From Chloroflexota bacterium (lineage in GTDB: Bacteria > Chloroflexota > Chloroflexia > Thermomicrobiales > UBA6265), in assembly GCA_019348515.1 (NCBI GenBank), contig JAHWJF010000113.1, forward strand, positions 1-8,713: 8,713 nt of DNA, read 5' to 3'. The notes under the pieces are model-generated. The model worked only from the letters and a program-made list of their open reading frames with translations, did not search any database and was not told the origin of the DNA. This document shows, in pieces, positions 1-6,405 of this stretch. The position numbers and the translations under genes are program-made. Every line of letters starts with the position of its first letter. Position 1 is the first letter of the stretch.

Positions 1-616
1 TGAGATCACCCATCAAGCTGCAGGTGATCGCCGTGCGCGAGGCGTACGCTTCGAGATGTCCCCGGCCGCCACAGCCGCACAAGCGACCTCCGATATCGAC
101 CACGATGTGCCCAATCTCACCGGCACTACCGCTTGCGCCGGTCACCAGCTTTCCTCCAGTAACCACCGCGCCCCCGACCCCTGTGCCCACGAAGCAGCAG
201 ATGAAGTCCTGCACGCCTCTCCCGGCACCGAACGCCAGCTCTCCAGCCGCTGCTACCTGAACGTCGTTGCGTAGCGCCGCCGGAACGCCAAACCGCTTGC
301 GGAGCGACTCCGCGATCGGCAGGTCGATGACGGCCTGACTCAGGTTTGGCGTGCCCCGCAGCACGCCCTGGTCGGCGTCCACCTGGCCAGCCGCGCCGAC
401 GCCGATACCGACGATCTGCTTCGGTTTCATCTTGGCCGATTGAAGCGCGTCGTCCGCGGCGCTGTGGATCTTGTCGATGATGGTCTTGGGGCTGTCCGCG
501 GCCGATGTCCGCTTCTTGGCGGTCGAGATCACTTCTCCGCTGTCGAGCTCGACAACCGCCGCCAGCAGCTTTGTCCCCCCGAAGTCAATGCCCAGCGCGT
601 GTCGCTTCGCCATCAT
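1..616 (-). CDS. ROK-family protein (sugar kinase/glucokinase-like), C-terminus cut by window edge
   Basis: The reverse strand reads as 205 open codons from an ATG at 616 (a second ATG follows at 613) to the left edge, so the last third of a usual 300-320-residue ROK protein is missing. Visible motifs: the N-terminal phosphate loop DFGGTK (11-16), the probable catalytic Asp in RND (D118), the second phosphate loop GTGVGGA (144-150), and the ROK signature with GEIGH (166-170), C180, C182 and H187. In most ROK proteins H187 would be the third zinc cysteine. No helix-turn-helix precedes the kinase fold, so a cytoplasmic sugar kinase (glucokinase-like) is more likely than a NagC/XylR-type repressor; the exact sugar is unknown. 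A GGTAGG-like ribosome site lies just upstream. It follows the second LLM oxidoreductase by 43 nt on the same strand and is probably its operon partner. Family is confident, substrate is not. Confidence 0.9.
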   Translation of the reverse strand, partial: MMAKRHALGIDFGGTKLLAAVVELDSGEVISTAKKRTSAADSPKTIIDKIHSAADDALQSAKMKPKQIVGIGVGAAGQVDADQGVLRGTPNLSQAVIDLPIAESLRKRFGVPAALRNDVQVAAAGELAFGAGRGVQDFICCFVGTGVGGAVVTGGKLVTGASGSAGEIGHIVVDIGGRLCGCGGRGHLEAYASRTAITCSLMGDL

Positions 617-659
617 CGCACCTACCTTCGCTCGATCCCACCGCGGACCTGACCCTTAC

Positions 660-1586
660 TTACGGGCGGTCAAGGATTTCCAGCACGCGCCCGAATTCTT
701 CCACTCCGATCACGGTATTCGGGTCGAGCTTGACCTGAACGTGACTCATTCCCTCTTGGGCGTGCCCACGCAGGATCTCGGCCAACGTTTCGGCGTCACC
801 CGTGACATAGGGCGGAGTCTCCCGCGGCCGGCCTCTGCTCCCCGGCAGGTCAATCAGCACCGTGCATGTCCGGCCCAGGGTCGCCGGGTCACGCCCAACC
901 GTTTGACATGCCGCGTCGACTCTAGATTGCGCCCTTACCACCTCGTCCCGCGTGTTCAGCCCCCAGGCGTTCCACAGGTCGGCAAGCTCGGCGGTCAGCC
1001 GCAACATCCGGTCCCCGGTGGTTCCGATCATGATCGGCAGGCCGGATGCTCGCGGGCCGCGTGGCCGCAGCTCGCAGTCTCGGACTTGGTAGTACGTACC
1101 ATCGAAATCAACGTGTCCGTCGCGCAGGAGCCCGGCGATGATGCGTATCGCTTCTGAAAATCGCCCAACTCGATGATCGAAGGGATAGCCAAACGCTTCG
1201 TACTCGGGCTCATGCCATCCCGCGCCGAGCCCGAGAATGAGCCGGCCGTCACTGATCTCATCGACGGTCTCGGCGATTTTGGCCAGAACTGCGGGATTGC
1301 GAAACCCCGTGCAGCTGACCAGCGGCCCAATCTCCACCCGCTCGGTGACCGCCGCGAGCGCGGAAAGGAGGGACCAGCACTCCCAGACTCCTTGCGGCGC
1401 CTTCTCCTCGAAACGAAAGATGAGATGGTCCGACACACAGATCGAATCGAACCCACATGCCTCAGCGGTCTCGGCCATCACCAAGAGGTCTGCCCACCGA
1501 GCCGAGCCGCCGCCCATCTCCCGCTCGGTGTCGGGGAACATCAAGCCGACTTTGAGCGGCCGATCCGGTTGCGAGCGCTCAACCAC
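660..1586 (-). CDS. LLM-class (luciferase-like, probably F420-dependent) oxidoreductase, second of a tandem pair
   Basis: A 308-residue luciferase-like TIM-barrel oxidoreductase. Family marks: RPLKVG opening strand (9-14), DHLIF (53-57), TERVEIGPLV (81-90), and GRLILGLGAGW followed by HEPEYEAFG (114-133). Members use F420H2 or FMN to reduce or oxidise small organic substrates in the cytoplasm; the substrate here is unknown. The open frame extends upstream to 1676, but that part lies inside the preceding gene and reads as low-complexity Arg/Ser, so I choose the GTG at 1584-1586. It overlaps the upstream stop by 8 nt (GTGGTTGA), with a GAGG 9 nt upstream, which suggests translational coupling. 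By eye about half of the residues match the upstream paralogue, with a four-residue insertion near residue 25 and a divergent stretch around 205-250, where substrate-specific loops may lie. It ends with TAA. Family certain, cofactor inferred. Confidence 0.9.
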   Translation of the reverse strand: MVERSQPDRPLKVGLMFPDTEREMGGGSARWADLLVMAETAEACGFDSICVSDHLIFRFEEKAPQGVWECWSLLSALAAVTERVEIGPLVSCTGFRNPAVLAKIAETVDEISDGRLILGLGAGWHEPEYEAFGYPFDHRVGRFSEAIRIIAGLLRDGHVDFDGTYYQVRDCELRPRGPRASGLPIMIGTTGDRMLRLTAELADLWNAWGLNTRDEVVRAQSRVDAACQTVGRDPATLGRTCTVLIDLPGSRGRPRETPPYVTGDAETLAEILRGHAQEGMSHVQVKLDPNTVIGVEEFGRVLEILDRP

Positions 1587-2514
1587 GCTCCAGATCCTCG
1601 AGCACCGGCGCAAACTCCTCGATCGCTTCGACCGTGATCGGATCGAGCACGAGCTGCACGTGGCTGATCCCGGCATCAGCGTACTGCCGCATCACCGCCG
1701 CCAGATCCGTCGTCGACCCGGTCAGCGGCGGCATCTCCGCCTCGTTGGTCGACCCGACGTGCCTCCCTTTGCCTCCAGTCATACCGACGTAGACGGCGCA
1801 CGTCCGCTCGACCGTTTGCGGGTCGCGTCCGACTCGCTGGCATGCTTCATCGACTTTCTGCATCCAGGGCGCAAGATTTTCCGGGCGGTTCCCGAACCAC
1901 GCATACCAGGCGTTCCAACTTTGGGCGTACGGCATCGTGATATCGAGCATCCGCTCACCCGCCGAACCGATCATTAGCGGCGGGCCCTGCAGTCTGGGTC
2001 CGGGCGGCACGATCTGGCAGTCGTCGAGGGTGTAGTAATTACCGTGAAAATCGAGCGCTTCCCCACCCAGCAGTCGCCGGATAATGGTGAACGCCTCCTC
2101 GAATCGCGAAACGCGATGGTCATACGGGTAACCAAACGCGGCGTACTCGGCCTCATTCCAGCCGGCTCCGAGGCCGAGGATGAGGCGACCTGCTGAGACT
2201 TCGTCGAGCGTCACTGCTTTTTTCGCGATCATCGCTGGGTTGTGAAACGAGGTGCAGGCCACAAGTGGCCCGATCTCTACCCGCTCGGTAATCGCGGCGA
2301 TGGCCGCCATCACCGTCCAGGCTTCCCAGGGACCGCGTGGAGCCTCACCGCCGTCGCGAAAGATCAGGTGATCGCCAACCCAGATCGAGTCGTACCCCAA
2401 CGCCTCCGCCGTTGTCGCCATCCGCGCCAGGTCGCTCCACGGCGCCACGCGCTCGACCTCAGGGAGTTGGACACCCACTTTCAAGGGGCGATTTCGCGGC
2501 GGTTCACCCGGCAT
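1579..2514 (-). CDS. LLM-class (luciferase-like, probably F420-dependent) oxidoreductase, first of a tandem pair
   Basis: A 311-residue single-domain luciferase-like oxidoreductase of normal family length. It shows RPLKVG (9-14), WVGDHLIF (45-52), TERVEIGPLV (76-85), GRLILGLGAGW then NEAEYAAFG (109-128) and MIGSAGERML (181-190), the layout of F420-dependent LLM enzymes. No signal peptide or membrane segment is present, so it should be cytoplasmic. The ATG at 2514 has a good AGGAG six bases upstream. It is the first gene of a minus-strand operon that continues into its paralogue with an 8-nt overlap and then a ROK kinase. Its upstream gap contains a strong inverted repeat that could carry its promoter or operator. 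The tandem arrangement looks like gene duplication followed by divergence. An FMN-dependent monooxygenase role is the main alternative; the substrate cannot be told. Confidence 0.92.
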   Translation of the reverse strand: MPGEPPRNRPLKVGVQLPEVERVAPWSDLARMATTAEALGYDSIWVGDHLIFRDGGEAPRGPWEAWTVMAAIAAITERVEIGPLVACTSFHNPAMIAKKAVTLDEVSAGRLILGLGAGWNEAEYAAFGYPYDHRVSRFEEAFTIIRRLLGGEALDFHGNYYTLDDCQIVPPGPRLQGPPLMIGSAGERMLDITMPYAQSWNAWYAWFGNRPENLAPWMQKVDEACQRVGRDPQTVERTCAVYVGMTGGKGRHVGSTNEAEMPPLTGSTTDLAAVMRQYADAGISHVQLVLDPITVEAIEEFAPVLEDLERG

Positions 2515-2520
2515 ACCTCT

Positions 2521-2525
2521 CTCCT
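2521..2525 (-). promoter_or_regulatory. Ribosome binding site of the first LLM gene
   Basis: AGGAG on the minus strand, separated by six bases (AGAGGT) from the ATG at 2514-2512. This supports that start, and the protein alignment with its paralogue agrees. Confidence 0.7.
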
Positions 2526-2556
2526 GTCCGTATTTCGCCGGCCACTTGGCGGACCG

Positions 2557-2597
2557 CGATCATACCGCGAGAACGCGACGGTCTCGCGGTATGATCG
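2557..2597. repeat. Perfect 16-bp inverted repeat with 9-nt loop, terminator or promoter/operator
   Basis: Arm 2557-2572 (CGATCATACCGCGAGA) is exactly complementary to arm 2582-2597, with a 9-nt loop at 2573-2581. It lies in the gap between the end of the ABC operon (2621) and the start of the LLM operon (2514), both on the minus strand. Two readings are possible. It may be a terminator for the ABC operon, although no T-run follows the stem in the minus direction. Alternatively it may be an operator dyad: each arm holds TATGAT, and the minus-strand copy at 2564-2559 matches five of six bases of a -10 box, placed to give a leader of about 37 nt for the LLM gene. No convincing -35 box was found. 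Confidence 0.75.
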
Positions 2598-2620
2598 GAG
2601 ATGATGTCCAGGGTCCGGAT

Positions 2621-3352
2621 CTAGTTGATCTGAATGCCTCGCAAACGCCAGACTGCCAGTAACAGGCAAACCACGGCCACCACAACCATCGTCATCACCG
2701 CGTTCGATGCGGCCGCGGAGTCGCCGTCCCAAAGCCCATTGAACACCCGCAGCGTGTATTCCCTGCTGGAGACCGCCTGCACCCCGGGCAGAAACCGTCC
2801 CAGCAGGCTCTCCCAGGCGAAGATGTAGATCATGCCGGCGAGCAACGCTCGCGGGACGACCAAGCTCACTAGCAAGAAGACCGCCCCAAGAAGAACCGCC
2901 CCGGCAGCCGATGCGCCCGCCATCGCCAGGAAGAGCCGTCTCAGATCCTCGGCATCCGGTCCTCTCGACGCGACGAGCGTCGCCGCCGCGACACCGACAA
3001 GGAGCGCCGGTACGGTCACCAGCAGAACCGCGGCATACTTGCCGAACGCGAGCCGCAAGCGGGTCACCGGCTTCATCAACAAGTACGGAAGCGTCCCATC
3101 CTCCAGCTCATTGCCGAATGCCGCCGTCGCCGGCAGCAGCACCACGATCGGGAGCAGCGTCGGCACGACAAGCTCCCGGAAGAGATCGACCAGGAACTCG
3201 TTCGGCGTTATTCCCCAGGGCCTCACGAGATAAATCACGGCAAACAGCGCCGGAATCAGACTCAACGCAAGGGCGAGTCTCGCCGTCCGCCCGCCGGAAA
3301 ACTGGCGAACCGTGAGCATTGTGACCGGTAGCAATCTCCACAATGCGGTCAC
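2621..3352 (-). CDS. ABC-2 type transporter permease, last gene of the ABC operon
   Basis: A 243-residue integral membrane protein with about six hydrophobic segments (near 25-43, 58-79, 107-127, 143-167, 170-187 and 217-235). Between the second and third lies NELEDGTLPYLLMKPVTR (81-98), a cytoplasmic segment typical of NosY/ABC-2 permeases (acidic residues, then GT..LL..P..R), likely to sit near the ATPase coupling site. It is the membrane half of an exporter and has no ATP-binding motif of its own. The GTG at 3352 starts 3 nt after the upstream ATPase stop, so the two are probably translated together. An ATG at 3319 (residue 12), with GGAG about 14 nt upstream, is an alternative start that would still keep all membrane segments. 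It partners most simply with the ATPase at 3356-4342. The substrate is unknown. Confidence 0.88.
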   Translation of the reverse strand: MTALWRLLPVTMLTVRQFSGGRTARLALALSLIPALFAVIYLVRPWGITPNEFLVDLFRELVVPTLLPIVVLLPATAAFGNELEDGTLPYLLMKPVTRLRLAFGKYAAVLLVTVPALLVGVAAATLVASRGPDAEDLRRLFLAMAGASAAGAVLLGAVFLLVSLVVPRALLAGMIYIFAWESLLGRFLPGVQAVSSREYTLRVFNGLWDGDSAAASNAVMTMVVVAVVCLLLAVWRLRGIQIN

Positions 3353-3355
3353 GGA

Positions 3356-4342
3356 TTACTTACCGACCAGGTACGAGAAGACTGACGCCAGTGATTCATC
3401 GACGGGCTGCATCTCGAACAGGCGGATCCCTTCTCGCTTCGCAACTTCCGGCACCAGAAGGCTGAATCGCCGCACGTCGTTGGTCTCCGCGACGAACCTG
3501 CCGTCTCCGGAAAGCCGGATCGATTTCGTAATCGGCTCCGCCACGAGCGCCGCCGCGAGGCGCCGAGGATCATCACACCGGACGCGCACCATATGGTCTC
3601 GCTCGTCCATGCGTTCCCGGATTGTCCGGAAGTCGCCAGCCGCGGCGAGCTTGCCGTTGACGATGACGAGGACGTTTCTGGCGAACCGTTCCACCTCTGG
3701 CAAGACGTGGGATGAAACGACCACGCTCTTCCCTTCGTTACCGAGCCGCCGGATCAGAGCGATCAGACTCGCGCGCTGCACCGGATCAGTGCCATTCAAC
3801 GGCTCGTCGAGGAGCAGCACTCGCGGGTCGTGGACCAGCGCCGCGGCGACCTTGATCCGCTGCCGCATCCCTTTCGAATAACCCCCAAGAGCTCGGCCGG
3901 CCGCACTGGCCATGTCAACGATGGCAATGGCATTCTCGGCGGCGCCATCTGGATCCGGAGTCTTCTGCAGGATGGCATTCAGGCGAACGAACTCCCGGCC
4001 CGTGAGCGAACCGTAAAGCTGCTCCTGTTCTCCGGCGAGACCGATCTCCCGATAAATCATCGTGTCCCGCCGTACTGGTCGATCGAGCACTCGGACTGTT
4101 CCTGACGAGGGAGCAATCAAACCGGAGACCATGTTGAGGATTGTCGACTTGCCGGCGCCGTTGGGACCGAGCAGAGCCGTCACCCCTGCTCCGATGCCGA
4201 ATGTCAGGTCGGAGACGGCGACGACCTCTCCGTACCATTTGGCAACGCCGCGTAGGGCGATGACCGCTTCCTCTCCCGGCGCCAGACCTGGCAGACCGTC
4301 CGAGTCCGGCTCGCTCGAGGCTTGCGTGAAAGGCTTAGTCAC
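3356..4342 (-). CDS. ABC transporter ATP-binding protein (ABC-2 exporter type), second ATPase of the operon
   Basis: A 328-residue nucleotide-binding subunit that hydrolyses ATP to drive a membrane partner. It shows Walker A GPNGAGKST (59-67), signature YSKGMRQR (155-162) in place of LSGGQ, Walker B RVLLLDEP (174-181) with the catalytic Glu, and the switch His in SSH (212). At the Q-loop position it reads GEQEQ, with Glu where Gln is usual. About 100 residues follow the core, as in DrrA/NatA/CcmA-like exporter ATPases. The reading frame is open from a TTG at 4360, but I choose the GTG at 4340-4342, which overlaps the upstream permease stop by 8 nt (GTGACTAA); neither has a strong ribosome site and both keep the domain intact. 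It sits between two permease genes and most simply serves the one 3 nt downstream. The transported substrate is unknown. Confidence 0.92.
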   Translation of the reverse strand: MTKPFTQASSEPDSDGLPGLAPGEEAVIALRGVAKWYGEVVAVSDLTFGIGAGVTALLGPNGAGKSTILNMVSGLIAPSSGTVRVLDRPVRRDTMIYREIGLAGEQEQLYGSLTGREFVRLNAILQKTPDPDGAAENAIAIVDMASAAGRALGGYSKGMRQRIKVAAALVHDPRVLLLDEPLNGTDPVQRASLIALIRRLGNEGKSVVVSSHVLPEVERFARNVLVIVNGKLAAAGDFRTIRERMDERDHMVRVRCDDPRRLAAALVAEPITKSIRLSGDGRFVAETNDVRRFSLLVPEVAKREGIRLFEMQPVDESLASVFSYLVGK

Positions 4343-5207
4343 GGCGCCGATACCAGGCAAACATCACCACGCAGCAGATCGCGATCACCACTGCCATGAC
4401 TCCGAGTGATGCGTTGAGCGGAATGTCGGCGGCGAGGTCAGGCTCGTCGAACAGCTGACCCACCATCGCGGCGATGGTGCGCGACGGGCTGATGGCAAAC
4501 GTCCATCGTGCCAGATCAGGTTGATCGCGGAGCGCCTCCGAGATGGCAAGCGAGAGCGATTCGGAGAGCACAAAGCCAAGGATGATGACGCCGACCGCGA
4601 TGCTTTTACGCCCCGTGAACGACGAGATCATGAGGGCGATCGCTCCCAGGTAGAACGCAATCATGGTCCCGGCGACCGCGATGCGGCCAAGATCATCCAG
4701 GCTGTCCCGAAGGGCGGCCACTGGCTCATCCGCCAGGAGACCGTTCCCGAACCAGAGCACGACCGCAGGCACCACCGACATCGAAAGGGTGAGCAGACCC
4801 GCGGCGAGGAGTTTCGCCACGACGTACGAGCTGCGCCCGATCGGGCGCGAGAAATAGAGCGGCAGCAACCGGTCGTGCCGGTCACTCGACATCATCTCGG
4901 GCGCGATCATGGCGACGAAGATCCCTACCAGCAAGAATATCGCCCCGAAGAAGGCCGCGTAATCGAGAAACTCAAAGGCGGGAAAGAACGCCCGAATCCC
5001 GACTGCGATGAGGACCGGGATGGCGACTGCGGCGTAGAGCAGCATCGGGATGATCTTTGCCGTCCAGGGACGACGGATACCGAGCGCTCGCGCCATCGAG
5101 TAGCGAGCCAGCGCCCATACGGCGTGTGTCTGCCCTAGCCGGGGACCGCCATAGTGGAGATATCCCCGGTCGAAGATTTCGCCGTACTGGCCGGTCGAAG
5201 CGCTCAT
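4335..5207 (-). CDS. ABC-2 type transporter permease, first permease of the operon
   Basis: A 290-residue integral membrane protein with six predicted membrane segments (near 53-72, 83-103, 131-153, 176-196, 203-222 and 266-286). An unusually long N-terminal cytoplasmic arm of about 50 residues contains GEIFDRGYLHYGGPRLG (9-25), a pattern I associate with a subgroup of actinobacterial/Chloroflexota ABC-2 permeases. The segment SSDRHDRLLPLYFSRPIGR (107-125) after the second helix corresponds to the ABC-2 coupling region (LL..Y..RP..R). The ATG at 5207 overlaps the upstream ATPase stop as ATGA, a classic coupling arrangement, so this permease should assemble with that ATPase. It shares fold but little obvious sequence with the shorter permease at the operon's end. 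Substrate unknown. Confidence 0.9.
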   Translation of the reverse strand: MSASTGQYGEIFDRGYLHYGGPRLGQTHAVWALARYSMARALGIRRPWTAKIIPMLLYAAVAIPVLIAVGIRAFFPAFEFLDYAAFFGAIFLLVGIFVAMIAPEMMSSDRHDRLLPLYFSRPIGRSSYVVAKLLAAGLLTLSMSVVPAVVLWFGNGLLADEPVAALRDSLDDLGRIAVAGTMIAFYLGAIALMISSFTGRKSIAVGVIILGFVLSESLSLAISEALRDQPDLARWTFAISPSRTIAAMVGQLFDEPDLAADIPLNASLGVMAVVIAICCVVMFAWYRRRD

Positions 5208-6187
5208 GTGGCAGCACCTCGCCCATTGCCCCGCGCCCCATTGGCTCCCACGCCTACCGAGTCGACGTAGAGGTCTTCGAGGGATCGCGTCGCGGGCCGC
5301 AGCAGACGGAGTGGCGATCCTGTCGCGGCGGCGGCATCCCGGATCGCATCCAGCGTCTGGTCGCCACGCCGGGCGATGACGAACTCGTCCGAGGAGTACT
5401 CGATGCCGGCCGGCCTCGCTTCGAGCCCAACTTCACGCAACGTATCCAGGAACGGGTCCGGATTGCCGTCGACGCGAACATGCAAGTCCGCGCTGTCGTC
5501 GTCCGGCACGTGGAGCGGTTGCGACGCGACGACCCGACCTCCGTCGAGCACGACCACGTAGTCGCAGACGCGTTCTACGTCGTCGAGGATATGAGAGGAG
5601 AGCACCACGAGAATGCCGAGCTGCCGGTGAATCCGGTCGATCAGCTCGAGCATCTCCTCCCGACCAAGGGGATCGAGCCCGTTCGTCGGCTCGTCGAGAA
5701 ACACCAGCTCAGGATCGTGCACGATCGCCTGGGCCAGCTTCACCCGTTGTTTCATCCCGGTCGAGAACCCTTTGACCAATCGATAGCGCTCCTCGTCAAG
5801 ACCGACGTGATAGAGAACATCCGCAGCTCGTTGCCGCGCCGCGCGACGCGGCAGCCCGCTCATCTCGGCCATGTGCGAGACGAAGTCCGCGGCGGTGGCG
5901 TTGTCTGGCAAAGCGTCCGTCTCCGGCATGTAGCCAACCCGCATCCGAAGTTCACGTCCATGGACGACCGCATCACGGCCCAAGACCCTGGCGGTCCCAC
6001 CATTTGAACGTGAGAGACCGAGCAGAATCTTGAGCAGCGTCGATTTTCCCGCCCCATTCGGCCCGAGCAGGCCGACCGCCGCCCGTGGCACGGCGAGATC
6101 GACGTGATCGAGCGCGAGAACGTCGCCGTAGCGCTTGACGAGCGCCGACGTCTCGATACTCAACGGCTGATTTGGTTCAGCGTGCAT
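5204..6187 (-). CDS. ABC transporter ATP-binding protein (ABC-2 exporter type), first gene of the ABC operon
   Basis: A 327-residue ATPase subunit. It has Walker A GPNGAGKST (42-50), YMPETD at the Q-loop (86-91; Glu90 in place of Gln), signature FSTGMKQR (141-148), Walker B LVFLDEPTNGLDP (161-173) and switch His199 in SSHIL. A C-terminal extension of about 100 residues ends in a Gly/Ala/Arg-rich tail (312-327), probably disordered. This is the ABC-2 exporter type (CcmA/NatA-like), energising the permease whose start overlaps its stop by 4 nt. The ATG at 6187 has AGGAGA closely upstream. It opens the four-gene operon, whose promoter must lie in the divergent region up to 6405. It resembles the second ATPase of the operon but differs in signature and flanks, so this is an old duplication or independent recruitment. 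Confidence 0.94.
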   Translation of the reverse strand: MHAEPNQPLSIETSALVKRYGDVLALDHVDLAVPRAAVGLLGPNGAGKSTLLKILLGLSRSNGGTARVLGRDAVVHGRELRMRVGYMPETDALPDNATAADFVSHMAEMSGLPRRAARQRAADVLYHVGLDEERYRLVKGFSTGMKQRVKLAQAIVHDPELVFLDEPTNGLDPLGREEMLELIDRIHRQLGILVVLSSHILDDVERVCDYVVVLDGGRVVASQPLHVPDDDSADLHVRVDGNPDPFLDTLREVGLEARPAGIEYSSDEFVIARRGDQTLDAIRDAAAATGSPLRLLRPATRSLEDLYVDSVGVGANGARGNGRGAAT

Positions 6188-6190
6188 GAA

Positions 6191-6196
6191 TCTCCT
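6191..6196 (-). promoter_or_regulatory. Ribosome binding site of the first ABC ATPase gene
   Basis: AGGAGA on the minus strand, three bases before the ATG at 6187-6185 (GGAG core four bases away). This is slightly close but strong, and supports that start. Confidence 0.65.
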
Positions 6197-6391
6197 GAGG
6201 CGACGCGCTGCCGATCTTCCGCCGGAGTCTAGCAGGGGTCCCTCCCCGAACGGCTAGGCCCAGCGTCGCCCACTTCGGCGATGACGCCCCGGACTGAGTC
6301 CCCTAGGCTGATGGTGTCGCCGAATGTCTCAGCGACCGTGAATTCATCGAACTGGGGCGGGCGTTGCGAATGATGCCCCTCATAACAATCC

Positions 6392-6397
6392 AAGGAG
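6392..6397 (+). promoter_or_regulatory. Ribosome binding site of the first HtrA-like gene
   Basis: AAGGAG eight bases before the ATG at 6406. It decides this start over the in-frame TTG at 6364, which has no such site. Confidence 0.8.
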
Positions 6398-6405
6398 TAC
6401 TTTCG

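Larger units (their letters stand above)
6188..6405. promoter_or_regulatory. Divergent control region between the ABC operon and the protease operon
   Basis: A 218-nt non-coding gap between divergent genes that must hold both promoters. On the minus side TAGACT (6231-6226) matches four of six bases of a -10 box and would give a leader of about 32 nt, but no -35 box is recognisable. On the plus side AT-richer sequence near 6381-6389 (CATAACAAT) could hold a -10, also without a good -35 at normal spacing. Dyads are present: TTCGGCGA (6274-6281) pairs with TCGCCGAA (6317-6324), enclosing GGACT-G-AGTCC (6291-6301), and CCTAGG at 6302-6307. These could be regulator sites or an RNA fold. The promoters themselves are not established. 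Confidence 0.4.

Noticed and set aside
471..1157. Plus-strand open frame of 228 codons opposite the ROK and LLM genes
   Set aside because: It crosses two genes on the other strand, has no ribosome site and a composition biased to Arg, Pro and Ser, typical of a shadow frame.
1237..1977. Plus-strand open frame of 246 codons opposite the LLM pair
   Set aside because: Antisense to both oxidoreductases, whose protein similarity to each other proves the minus-strand reading.
2557..2597. Mobile-element end or CRISPR repeat as an explanation for the inverted repeat
   Set aside because: There is only one copy in the window, with no transposase, target duplication or spacer pattern.
5057..6007. Long plus-strand open frame of 316 codons opposite the ABC ATPase and permease genes
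   Set aside because: It is antisense to two well-supported genes, resembles no known family, and such frames are expected opposite GC-rich codons.
6364..6405. Upstream TTG start for the first HtrA-like protease
   Set aside because: The ATG at 6406 has AAGGAG at ideal spacing, and the extra 14 residues include the ribosome site region and no signal peptide.
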